Positions 51,628 through 63,178 of a stretch of DNA of 64,000 nt are shown here, one piece after another. Source of the DNA: Tetrahymena elliotti 4EA. Its lineage: Eukaryota; Ciliophora; Oligohymenophorea; Hymenostomatida; Tetrahymenidae. How positions within the stretch are numbered: position 1 is the stretch's first letter; every line of letters starts with the position of its first letter. Where the stretch lies: the NCBI GenBank assembly GCA_000231825.2, contig JH720318.1, positions 886,539 to 950,538 on the forward strand. Reading direction: 5' to 3'. Under the pieces are notes generated by a model that saw only the letters and a program-made list of their open reading frames with translations, was not told where the DNA came from and ran no database searches. The translations under genes and the position numbers were made by a program.

Positions 51628-54006
51628 ATGGATGAATTTTATACAAAATGCTTAGAAATAGGTAAATCTAATAGGATTAAAGAATCTCAAACACAACTCA
51701 GTCAATTTTTACGCAAAAATAGCTACTTTCGTTCTTATGAAAAAACTAACACAAACCTGGATTTTTACACTAGAAACTACAGCTAATTCTTAAGATTTGA
51801 AACTTTTTAAGTAGGAAAAATTATTTACACTATTAGTCCACCAAAGCAATTTTATATAATTTAAGGAAGAGCTCTAGTTATAGCTCCAAAAAAGGAAAGT
51901 AGCTAGATTTTATTTAACAATTATATAGAGAGAGTGATTAAAAAGATTAAAAAAGGTAATTTTAGTTTAGATGAAGAAGATGAAGATTGCCCATCAAAAG
52001 ACTACTACAAAAATCAGTTAATATTAAAACCTGGAGATGGATTTGGTGAATTATAGTTTACAAGGACAGTAATTATAGCTATTGACGAGCTTAATGTCTT
52101 TACGTGCTTGAGTAACCACTATCAGAAATGCTTTGAGCAAATTTTAACAAGAAATACATTCATCACTGAATAACTGATTAAAATTTTACCACTTATTGAT
52201 AAAAATGAAATTGCGAATGAAATAGCTCCTTTGTTTATTGAACATTCCATTAGTTCATTTGAGGGTATATTCCAGAGAAACTAAAAAATTTCATAATTTT
52301 ATATACTAAGATAAGGATTTTGTGAAATTTACTTAGAGTAAACAGACTAAGTAGAAAATGATAATACAAAGAAGCCCTCAATAGCTATAAAATAAGGTGA
52401 GCTATTTGGGCATGAAGATTGCACAGGTTCCTCTAATCTAAGAGTTTTTTCTTGTCGCTCAATATCTCCTAATACTATTATTTATGCTATTGATAAAGAC
52501 TCTTTAATGAATAATAAAAACTAAAAAATAAGGAGCCTTATTTTAAATAATGCATTCTCGAAATACCACTATTATATGCAGAATTTTAAGTCTAGAGGAT
52601 TACAAATAAGGTAAGAAAAGAATGTTATGGTACGTTCTTCTTTGACAAGTCTATCAAATATACCATAATCATAGCTTCCAAATCTGTAAAATTAAGCCAT
52701 CCAAAGTACTACTAATATATCATAAAGTAGTACTCAAAAACAAGAGAAAACATTCTAATCACCTCAGAGTCTAAAAATGATAAGCAGTGCAAGGACATAT
52801 CATAAGGGTGATAAATCTTACAATGAAATAAAAACCACTTTAAATCAATCATCTTAAAATTTCAAAGTTAACATAATTAAAAATATACCTTAAAATAACT
52901 CAGAAAATAAATCTTAATAATTATAATAATAACAACAAAAAGCTATTCCATAAAATGAATTATTACAGACACCAAAAAAACTTGATTATTTATCTCCTTT
53001 ATCATATTTGGAAAAGAAAAGTAATACTGCTACTTTAACTTAAAATAGTACTAATTTAATTTAGTAAAACTAAGAAAAGAAATAGGAAGCAGAAACAATC
53101 ACTGCTGAGGAAGAAAAATCTAAAGTTAAATCAGATAAAAAGATTGATTAATAATAATAAAATAATAATATCAACTTATAGGCTAATATCGATTATATTA
53201 AAAGCTTAAGAGTTTCTAATGAGGCACATAAATTTAAAAATTCTTCTTTGCTATCATTTTTTAGTCCATAACAACCAAATTCAAATACTAGCTTGACTCA
53301 CCTTGATGATACTATGGAAGAGACAGAAAAATTGTCAATAAACTAGCAAAATTAATAAAAAAGTTATCATCCTCTTTCCTCAAATTGTATCAGTGATAAC
53401 AAACAAAGTTCTTAAGTAAATTAAATTAATAACAATAAAGTTACCAGAAACTTCAAACTATTAAACGAAGTTGAAGATTTGGATAGCTCAGCTTCAATAG
53501 CTAATGACTTAGATAATGAAGATGAAATATTTTAAAAAAATTTATATGGAGGCAAACAATTGAATAAAAAGCCATAAATATAAATCAAAAATAAATCAAG
53601 CACCTCCAACACAAATTTCAGTAAAAAAGAAATCTATTAAAAAGTAAAAAAATAATTTTAAATGTTTTGTGCTGATAAAAAAGTCAGATTTAAAGGATTA
53701 GAAGAAATTAATATTTAAAACTTTAACAATTATGACGATATAACAAATATAAATAATAAATTTAGCTCAATGCAAGTTCTTCCTGAACTTTAAAGTCCTA
53801 TCAAAAGTATTTTGAGAAAAAGGTCATAAGTTTCAGTAGAAGTTACTTAGTCAGTTAATTCAACTCCAATAATTAGTTAATCTAAATTTACTATTAAAGC
53901 TTTGAAGCAGCTAGAAGGAATAACTTAGCAAAGAATCATACCAAATAAAAAAAAATCTTTAACTTAAAAGAATTAGATAATTCAACAAATTAATTAAAAG
54001 AGTTGA
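51628..54006 (+). CDS. Protein with two cyclic-nucleotide-binding-like domains, 792 aa
   Basis: ATG 51628 to TGA 54004-54006, 793 codons, no intron. A first, strongly degenerate CNBD covers about residues 45-165 (FQVGKIIYTI, QFYIIQGRALVIAP, LKPGDGFGELQF). A clearer second one follows at about 185-320: SISSFEGIFQRNQKISQFYI, LRQGFCEIYLEQ, QGELFGHEDCTGSSNLRVFS with G-E-L-F-G as the cassette start. The remaining 470 residues are a Gln/Ser/Asn-rich tail with runs of glutamine (TAA/TAG/CAA). No membrane span, so this is a soluble protein resembling the paired CNBDs of PKA regulatory subunits but lacking their inhibitor segment. The frame is open upstream of the ATG to an acceptor-like site near 51560, so a 5' exon may be missing. 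Sister in architecture to the gene at 25409-27804. Confidence 0.78.
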
Positions 54007-54950
54007 TTTTATCAAAATGTTATTCTATTTTTTTAAATCTGAATTGGTTTAATCAATAAATTTATCCAGCAATCAACTCAAAAAATTAATTATTTAAACA
54101 TTTTGCAGACAGGTATCTTCTTACATTATTTCTTGATTACTTTAAAACTATTATAATTATCTAAATAAGAATAAAATTGTATTATTAAAAATATAATCTT
54201 TACTATTTGACAATTAATTCACAAAACAAGTACTAATTTACCTACTAATTTTATACAAGCAAGAACAGTTTTATTAAAAAAATAATACTATCTTCTCATA
54301 CTACTATTTTAGCTTCTTTACAAAATGAAGAAATCATCTTTTTATGTATCTATTGAATAATTTAAAAAATTGTAGTCATAGAATTTAAATGGTTGTTTTT
54401 AAAAGTTTTTTTATTATGTTTATGACAATTAACAATTTATTTTGAATGAGCTAATAAATGCTTTGACTCTAAATAAAATGATTTATCTAAGAATTATAAT
54501 ACTTGTTGAACAAAAAAGATTATTAATTTATTAAAAGTTAAATAAATAAATTATTAATTTTTTACATGTTCAAAAAGATTAACATAAAAAATATTAACTC
54601 CTAAATATTAGATCAAAACTAATTTTAATTTATTTATTATCTTAATAAAAATACAAATTTTAGAATTTAAAATAGAATACTTTTATACTAATAAAGGTTA
54701 TTCAAATTATTTATTTTCTTATCATATTAACTATTTTAAACAATTTATTTTAATTTTTAGCATAGGTTAATTTAAGCAAAATATATTTACATTAAAAATA
54801 TTGATAGATACCTTCCAATAAAAAGAATTGTTTGTATTAGAATAAAATTATAAATAAGTAATAGAATAAAAATTAAATATACACTTTTTTTATATAAACA
54901 AAATCATAATTAGAAACTTTTGATGAATTAATTACTTTTACTTTGAAAAT
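54007..54950. other. Convergent intergenic region
   Basis: 0.95 kb between the 3' ends of the CNBD gene and the Alba-like gene. A+T-rich; no gene, RNA or repeat supported. Confidence 0.55.
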
Positions 54951-55418
54951 TCATGCGCTTTAGTTTTAAGCAACATTACTCTCTTTTTCAGAATTATAAA
55001 TCAAACTTATTTTCATACATGCCAAATTTTTGCATTTCTAATCTTGCATGTTATAAATATGGTTTTACTATATTATATTCGATTTCCCTAAAGTTTATTT
55101 TATAATTTCGATTACACTTATTAATTTACTAATTGATTTATCTTTTGCTTGCATTGTTACTTTTTTTAATGTATTTAATTCGTTCATGCCTTAAGCTACT
55201 AATTTTTTTATTTTTGACTTTCCATTATTTGTAACATTAATAATCCCTATTTACTATTCGTTTTATTAGACAATATCCACATTCTCTTTTTCTTCAGTAT
55301 TCATTTTTAGCTTTTTAACTAAGTAGTTTCTAAGCTCTTGATCTTCGTTACTTTTTGGATTGTTAGACTATTCATTTCTTCTCTTTTTTTTATTTTCTAC
55401 TTTTTTAAAATCACTCAT
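54951..55418 (-). CDS. Alba-like nucleic-acid-binding protein, 155 aa
   Basis: ATG 55418 to TGA 54953-54951, 156 codons, single exon. It opens with a basic, hydrophilic leader (MSDFKKVENKKKRRNEQSNN). A compact domain follows: INVTNNGKSKIKKLVAQGMN, then VTMQAKDKSISKLISVIEII and KQTLGKSN. The V-x-M/L-x-A-x-x-x-x-I-x-K-x-I-S-V-I-E-I-I-K pattern, with strand-helix-strand order, is that of the Alba superfamily (small RNA/DNA-binding proteins, including the RNase P/MRP subunits Rpp20 and Rpp25). The C-terminal CKNLACMKISLIYN fits the last strand. The assignment rests on a short motif and could be wrong. The ATG overlaps the TGA that closes a kinase-like fragment just upstream. Confidence 0.5.
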
Positions 55419-55640
55419 TCTGTTGATCCCAATTACTATCTATAAACTTATTTTTTAATTTTTGAAATTCTTAAAATAATGTATGTTTATTAAAATATTC
55501 TTTTCTATTCAAGTATAAGGTATCTATTATAGAGTCTTCTTAATAGTTTTAGTGTATTATTGTTAAATTCTGCCAATATTTACCTGCTAAAACTTCTTTT
55601 AAAACTATTCCAAAAATATCTACTTCATTTTTTGATATTT
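55411..55640 (-). pseudogene. Fragment resembling the C-lobe of a protein kinase
   Basis: About 75 codons open in the ciliate code and ending at TGA 55413-55411. They include NEVDIFGIVLKEVLAGKYWQ, which resembles kinase subdomain IX (D-V-Y-S-F-G-I-V-L-x-E-L-x-x-G). LNRKEYFNKHTLFQEF follows. Upstream (55641-56050) no other kinase motif could be found, so this looks like a relic or a last exon. It overlaps the start codon of the Alba-like gene by a few bases. Confidence 0.35.
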
Positions 55641-56137
55641 ACTTTAATTTTAAATATAATTTAATCTAGCTTGATTTAATCAAAATATTCCAAAATAATT
55701 TTTTTAATTTTTTCTAAATTATTTAAAATTGTATTTTTTTTAATTTGAAAAATGGTTGTTTTGGTTGAAAATTAAATTATTTACAAATAAAAATACTAAA
55801 TAATTTTTTATATTCTAATTATTTATCTCTTTCTTGTGAATTAAATAGCAAGATTTAAAACAAAAAATAAATAAAAATAATGATTCACTGGTGAATTTAA
55901 TTCAAAAAAAATTTGATAACAATTTAGATTTTATTAAATAAAAATTTAAAACTATTTTTTTTTTACATTTTAATTAAAACAAATAAACATTATATTAAAT
56001 TTAGTAAGTGTATTTACAAAACAATTCTCACTATTTAGATTTTTTTCATTTGATAAATTTTATTTCTTTTATGTTTACTTCACATATTTATCTCTTTATG
56101 ATTTTATTATTTTTTTAGGCAAGTTAAATTTAATTAA
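55641..56137. other. Intergenic region
   Basis: 0.5 kb of nearly pure A+T between the kinase-like fragment and the 3' end of the K+ channel gene. Nothing else seen. Confidence 0.5.
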
Positions 56138-59100
56138 TCAAAATTTAAATATGTTGCTACTGTAATCTAGATTCATAATCCTTTTTTAATATGAATCAAA
56201 TTATTATTAATTTTAATTTTATGGTGTATTAAATTCTGTATTAGCTTTATTTCTTTTAACTTTATATTTTGAGTACTTATGGTTTTAGACCTTTTTGTAT
56301 GCTTTGATTACATTAGTGAAGTTATACTTGGGATAATAGATTTAGAATTCCTTCATTTAATCAAATTTGAAGTTTAATTTACCTAACAAATGATAATTTT
56401 AAAGCATTTAGTTTTCATTTTCAAAAGCTTCTTTGTTAAAGACAGGGTTATTTTTAAAAAATTAAGTTATTTACTCTTCATCAAATTCCTCTTATTGAGG
56501 AATCAAATTTTGAGTTATTAATATACCATTTTTTCTTTAGTTCTATATATTATTTGATGCCTTTTTTTTATATGATCTTTTTTTTCTTTAACTTTCATTA
56601 AGTAGAGAAATCATCATGTCCTACATTTATTAAACACCTTTTATTGTTTAAAATATTAAATTTATTAATTTACTTTTATTAAGAAAAATGAATGTATTAC
56701 TTTCTGTCATATCATGTTTTATCTGCTTTTATAAAGTTATTAGATTTAAGCTAGGGTCTCTTGAAACTTTTTTTCTTTTACACTCAGGATACTAACCTTA
56801 GTATTTTTCATCGCTAAGATCATTCTAGAAGTTACTCTTATTTAATACACTATTTTAATTTTAATTAGATATGATCTAAATATATGGATCATTTACAATT
56901 GAAGTTTATGAATTAATTCTATTATTATTATCAGTATAAGTTAGAATAGTATTGGATATAGTTTCTGTTTCTTTATCTTAGTTTTCATTAACTATTTAGT
57001 CTTTGAATTCAAAATGATTGTCCTTTAAGTTTATACTTTATATATCAAATTAATCTTATTATTATTATTTATTGCTTATGTTACTAAATAGATTGGGTAT
57101 TATATTTTCATGGAGACTACCATCATAAGCACCATAATTGTTTAGTTGAGTTTTTTGTTTTTAAATGATTTTTTCTAATGATAGGTTTGAAGGAAACCTT
57201 ACTTATGTTTCTGTATTATCTATAGAGCAATCAGAACTTTCATCAAATTCATTATATTCAGATTTGCAATGGCTGCACTAAGATTTTGAGTTAAAAGACT
57301 AAGCCCTCATAAATTTATTGACCATAATTTTAGGAAAATTTATGAAAAATTATTTGTCATCTTCATATTTTTCTAGTTCTTCTATGACTTTAATATTTCT
57401 ATACTCTTCATATTTTTCAGCTAATTTGCATAATCTAAAACTTTTAAGTGATTTACTAATAAGGGCTTTGTATATAAAAGAATTAGTACTCTTCTTTTCC
57501 AATCTTTAAAACTTCTATCTATCTTATACTTAAGGAATACTCCTCTTATAAAAGAATTAGCTATTCTCAACTTTAAAGTGGAGCTAAGGGCAATCAGTAA
57601 TACTATGACCATATATGTTACAACTTAAACAAGGATAATCATACCTTCTATCATTTAAATATTGATCTCTTAAAAAACAAAATTTTTCCTTTTTTAAAAA
57701 GAAAAAAAAATGTAAGCTCTGCTTTTTAAATATATAAGTTTAATTATGTTAAAGTGATAATGTTACATAATCCTATAAGTGATTTTTTATTATTTCAACA
57801 AAGTCTGAATAAGATATGCTAGCAACTTAAGTAACTGATTTGCAAGAAATTGAAATGTGCGGGATTTTGCGGGATGCAAATAATCTGAAGTCAATCATTT
57901 TTACATCATACTATTATTAATTCAAATTAAAAATTTTAAAAATAATTTTTAAAAATTACTGGAATATCATATATCAATTTATTGTTTTCTCTATTATCTG
58001 AACTGTAAGCAATCTGCCCTTTGATGATGAAGTAGAGATTATCAACTAGGGTTCCTCTGTTAACGAGTTTTTCCCAAGGTCCATAGGTTATTTCCTTCAT
58101 TTTAAGACTTAATTAAATTAAAAATTTTTCACTGAATTGCTTTTCCAAAAACGAATCTCCCTTGAGAATTTTGTAAAAATACTCTCTTTAAACTTCTTCT
58201 CTTAAATTTTGAGGGAAATGAGACAAAATTTCCATGGCTTTTGATTAAATTTAATAAAATATTAAATCTGTTAGAAAAATTAAATCAATTTTTACCTTAA
58301 ATTTTATTGTCGTCTTTACCATTATTAATATATTCGAGGTATTTAAGTATTTTCATTTAAGTTTATTTTTTAATGTTTCTACTATCCATATAATTAATCA
58401 GTTAAAATTGTTCTTTTTAATAGCTTACATTTTTTTCCCTTAATTTAGAAAAGATATTTCCTATTGTGTTTACAGAATATGCAAATACACCACAAGCAAT
58501 TAAAGCCATTCCTATTACATAGGCCTTCTCGTAAATACTAATAGGGGTAATATCTCCATATCCAACAGTTATCATAGTTATAACACAAAAATATAGAGTT
58601 GTTAAATACTTTGTAAATAAACCATCATCATGATGCCTCAAGTTATTTGCATCTATCCAATTTGAGTATCCTAGTTGATTTTCATAACCACCTCGCATAT
58701 TGTCTCCAATATAATAAAATCCACAGCCAAATATATGAGCTATAATCAATACCATAGAAACCAATTGTAAAAATTCATAAGCAATCGGAAACCTGCTTTA
58801 GAATCTAAAATGCTCATTAATCCTTTAAATTTTTTGTGAAATCTTTTGATTATTAAATTTATCTATGAGTAAATTAAATGCTTGAAAAGAAAATTTTACC
58901 TATTGAAACCTTAAAAAGATTGCAAAATAATCTAAAAAGAAGATTCCGTAGTTAATATTGATCATGAAGATAAGAGTGCAAACAAAATCAACGTAGAACT
59001 TTTTTTACAAATAATAATTTACAACTCTCTTTTTATCCACAACTACTTATCCAAACTCATAAAATCCTGTGCAAAATCCAATTAAAATATCAACGAGAAA

Positions 59101-59724
59101 TGATACGATAGCAATTATTTACAAGTTATAATATAAATTAAGAAATGACTTTACATTAAAGCACCCAGTCACAGGAACAACCCAAAGCTAAATTAAAAAG
59201 TAAATCAAAAACAATATTTCCCACATAATAAATAAAGTGGAATTAGGTAAAATAATCCAGTTCTAATTTAGTTATAGTATAGAGAATACTATCTTCTTAA
59301 CATATTTTACAACTTGATTTTAATGAATTTTAATTTTCTCTGACAAATATTACTATCCTCCATATAGTGTTTTCTATCTAATATATTCATTATTAAAATT
59401 TAAACTGTTGATATCTATTGCATAGTCATCAAGCATCTAATAGTGTCTTTACTAAAGATTCGAAATATTTCTAAAGTAAGTCTTTCTTATTAAATAGTTA
59501 GCGAATTTCTTCATCAAGGTTATGATAATAAAATAATTTTTGGCTTAAATGTTTTAATAATTATTTACACTTTTATCTAATTAAGAAATTTGTTAATTTT
59601 TGTTTTGTGATTGATATTGAAGCTACTTCATCATTAACAGAACAAGACTTGGCATCTTTTTTTAAATCATTTAAATAAAATTGTTCTTTCTAAAATATTT
59701 ATCTTCTATTGAAAGCTCCCTCAT
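56138..59724 (-). CDS. CNBD-containing voltage/CNG-type K+ channel, 1159 aa
   Basis: Exons 59724-58296, 58237-57960 and 57910-56138; introns of 58 and 49 bp; 3480 nt in frame. Six-span channel core: S1 near LFIMWEILFLIYFLIQLWVV, S2/S3 around IAIVSFLVDILIG and FYVDFVCTLIFM, S5 FLQLVSMVLIIAHIFGCGFY, pore helix and filter TLYFCVITMITVGYGDITPI, and S6 KAYVIGMALIACGVFAYSVN. The TVGYGD filter indicates K+ selectivity. A C-linker leads to a CNBD (about residues 510-625; LYFIIKGQIAY). Its cassette is degenerate and lacks the Arg needed for nucleotide contact (SRKIPHIS). A zinc-knuckle-like C-x2-C-x4-H-x4-C (CLSCNIYGHSITDC) follows, as seen in ciliate CNBD K+ channels, then a long Asn/Gln/Ser-rich tail. 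S4 is poor in positive charges. Confidence 0.88.
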
Positions 59725-61177
59725 TTTAAATTTCGTATTTATTTTCTTATCTCCTAAAAAATATTTTAAGGGTTAGCAGTAGATTAAAAAAAATTTAAGC
59801 AAAATAGTTACAACTGAGGTGAAAAATTGAGTTAAACGGAGTTTTCATTTGAAAAACTGCTATTTAAGTTAATTTCTCTAGAATTATTTATACTCTGCCT
59901 ATCAATCATAAGCTAAGATAGAAAATTTCTAGTTTTCTTTTTATTATTAATATTTAAGAATATGATTATTTTTTGTATGAAAATTCTTTCAATTAGAGTT
60001 AATTTACATATTTATTTTATTATATTTTGAATTAGTTGATGAAACCATTAATCATTTAACATAATACAGTGAGTTAAACAGATAACTTTAACAAGATTTG
60101 TAGTAAATAATGATCTGCAATTTAAATTATTTTTGAGTTCACATTTATTCCATTTATTATAAATAATGGTTTGTTTGTTACCTTTGAAAAAATTTTTGAT
60201 TTTCATGAATGTAAAACTAAAATTTCAAACAAAGATAATTTTAAATCTTCAAGCAAGCTTCTTTTTAAACAAAATTATTTATTATCAACAATTTATTTTT
60301 TTTAAATGGATATATTAGAAAAAATAAAACTGAAATCAACTTATTCAAATTCAATAATTTTGTATTTTAAATAATCTAATTAAATAATTTTAAGTATTTA
60401 AATAAAATATTGTAATTAATCTCTTTGGGCAAATTCTTGATTTAATATATTGGAATATCAGATTTTTTTTAATAAGCTTACATTTTTAAATTTTTAATTT
60501 TTAGAAAAGGTAGTTAAACAAGAGAATTTCCATTAATTTTAGAAAAAAATTTATTCTAAATAACAAAAGTATTTATATTCAATGAAATATTTTGTTTTTA
60601 ATGTATTTTTATATGATCTTTAATTTTTTGTTTTCAATTTATTTGATTTCAAAGAAATTTTTATTTCATTATTGAAAGAAATTAAGTCATATTTTGAAAT
60701 AAATACAGATCATATTAAATTACATTCAAATAAATATTTTAGTCCAAAGCAGATTAGATTAGATGTAACGTCTATATAAATATTTACTAAATTTAGTTTA
60801 AAATATCTCTTCATAACTTTTTATCATGATTATTAAATTGACATAATTTATTAATATTTTAAAATTCAACAAACCACAAGAAAATTATTTTATTTTTTAG
60901 AAAGCATTTAAAAAATTTTTAACATATTTATGATTTTATTTATTATTTTTAAAGTAATCATAAAAATGTTTAACTTATTATTGTTTTAAATATTTAAAAT
61001 AATTTTTAATAAAAACTCTTTTTACTTGAATATTTTAAATGAAAAATTTGTTAATAAAACCATAAAACTAAACTAGTTTTTTTTTATTTTATATTTTAGG
61101 ATAAAATAACTTAAAATGACAAATATTACAAAATAGTACAAAAAATATTAGATTTTTATTTTTATTTAATTTTATTT
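59725..61177. other. Intergenic region
   Basis: About 1.45 kb between the start of the K+ channel gene and the end of the paraoxonase-like gene. Extremely A+T-rich, with no coding frame or RNA gene that I can support. Confidence 0.55.
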
Positions 61178-62409
61178 TCATTATTTGTTGCATTCAACCA
61201 GAGCTTTATCAGTCCAAGATCCTATAATTAGCTTTTTATCAGAAACAAAAGCTGATGAACATCCTATAACATTAGATTTAAGATTTGCTACTTCTGAGAA
61301 AGTAAATGTTTTTGTGTTAACATAGCCAACTCCACACCAAAATTCATCTACTTCAAAAATCTCTTTTCCTGCTTATTTGCCTTTCTCTATATAGCTTATA
61401 TGATTGATAGGTTTTATTGGACCTGCTGTATATATATAGCCTGTAGATGGGTCAAATTCAACATTATCTCCAGCAAAAGAGACCATAACCTATCCAGTTT
61501 ATTCTAGTTGATTATCAGTGATTTTGTAACGTTTAACAAATTTATTTGTTGTGTCTGCTAAATAAAGTGTTTCTTTCTGGTTAATATATAAAATACTTAA
61601 AATATTGATATATTAAATTTTAATAAATTTACGCCATCCCATGTAATACCATTAGCCATAATAGAATTGGTTTAAAGCTATGCAACACAGTCAGTAGAAA
61701 TAGGGCTTTAAGATGACCAGTTTTCTTCAAAGGTGCACTTATAAGCATTAGTCTTGTGAATCAAAAACAATATGTGAAAAATATATTCGAGTTATAATAA
61801 GAATGTTTTATCTTATCTTCCTGATAAAGGATCTTCAGTAGCTATATATTTTGTAACATACATAGTACCCTTAGATGTTACGACAAGACTATTTGCAATA
61901 CCTATAAAATCAGAAGGAAGTAAAATTGAATTCTTGTATGTGAGCGATCTTTCCTCTATATTCAAAGCAAATACTTCAATTCTATCACCATTACCAGATG
62001 TATATGAATGGTTCACTACAAAAAGAGTATTATCTTCTTTGCGTATGTAGATACCGTGGGGATGGAATCTGGCCGATTTAGGGAAGTTAACAATCTTTAA
62101 ACCAATTATTTCTGGATTTGTCTTATAATTTTTGACTAAACTAATAGCGCCATCTGGAGCATCTTTGAATGAATCTATGACCCACAATTTGAAGTTATCA
62201 TTAGAACTAGTAATGAGATAAGTAGAATTGTAGATCCTAATATCTTCAGGTCCTTTTGTATGTACTCCTGACTTCTCTAAATATTTACAGTTAAAACCTT
62301 GTGTTTCAACAGGTGTCATCTAAACACCTAATTTGTATATGATATTAGCAACCAAACTTCCTAATATCCCTATAGTAATGATAGCTAAGAAGCAACCAAT
62401 TCTAGCCAT
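61178..62409 (-). CDS. Paraoxonase/arylesterase-like protein with N-terminal membrane anchor, 391 aa
   Basis: Exons 62409-61633 and 61576-61178, intron of 56 bp, 1176 nt in frame. It starts MARIGCFLAIITIGILGSLV, a signal anchor as in animal paraoxonases. The six-bladed propeller follows, with family landmarks: KGPEDIRIYN (SEDIDV in PON), FHPHGIYIRKEDNTLFVVNH (PHGIS...VVNH), RIEVFALN, IANSLVV, ANGITW and YLADT, then DNVEFDPSTGYIYTA. Residues expected to bind the catalytic calcium are plausible at E-D near residue 50, N in ANGI and D-N in DNVEFD. Members hydrolyse lactones and aryl esters; the physiological substrate here is unknown. Length (354 aa in human PON1) is close, with about 35 extra residues, some in a hydrophobic stretch LLQLEYIFHILFLIHKTNAY that could alternatively be an unspliced intron. 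Confidence 0.82.
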
Positions 62410-63178
62410 ACTTATTCTTTATTATTTTTTGAAATTAATTTTTTGAATAAATCTTTAATTTATATTTATTAGATTATTAGGTAATTATACTTCAATTAAG
62501 CAAAGAAATTATGTATTTTTTATCTAAAAATCCTTCTTTATATCCTTAAATATTAATTTGATTTTTTGTTGATGGTTTTTGGAAAAATAATCTTATCCAC
62601 CATATAAATAATAAGCATAATATTTTGTAATTGTAATTAAATAAAAACGCATTTCTATCAAATTTATTGAATTTCTGATCTATTTTTTACCACTAAAACT
62701 ATTCCATTTTAGATGACGATTGCTTCGTGTTAATAAGCTTGAATTACAAAGAAATATGACAACAATTAATAATTTTATTAAAGAAGTAAAAAAAAGAAAC
62801 TAGATTCTAATAACAAAAATATCATGAATAAAAAAATAATACATTTTATTTAAATAGAAATATATTAATATAACATATTAATCTTTCTCTTTTCTATTAA
62901 TAATATCTTAATAACAGTTTGGTAACAGTGACAAAACTTCATAAATTAAACTTCTGGTATATTTTTCACAATGAAAACTATTTCATTTAGATTATTATCA
63001 AATTAATTAGCATGAATTAGAAAAAAAAATTTAAAAATAGAAAATCAAAAATAAAATTTAGTTATCTTGATTCAAATAAAAACTATAAAAAATACATTTG
63101 ATTAAAATAGAAATCTACTAATATTAAATAAAATATATTATTCTTTCTCTTTTTTCTTATTAAACTACAATATCAGTT
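62410..63178. other. Intergenic region
   Basis: 0.77 kb upstream of the paraoxonase-like gene and downstream of the retinol-saturase-like gene. A+T-rich; presumably the promoter of the former. No gene seen. Confidence 0.55.

Noticed and set aside
57421..57612. 63-aa minus-strand ORF and the antisense ORF at 57318-57509
   Set aside because: Both are alternative frames of the third exon of the K+ channel gene, which is open for 591 codons there.
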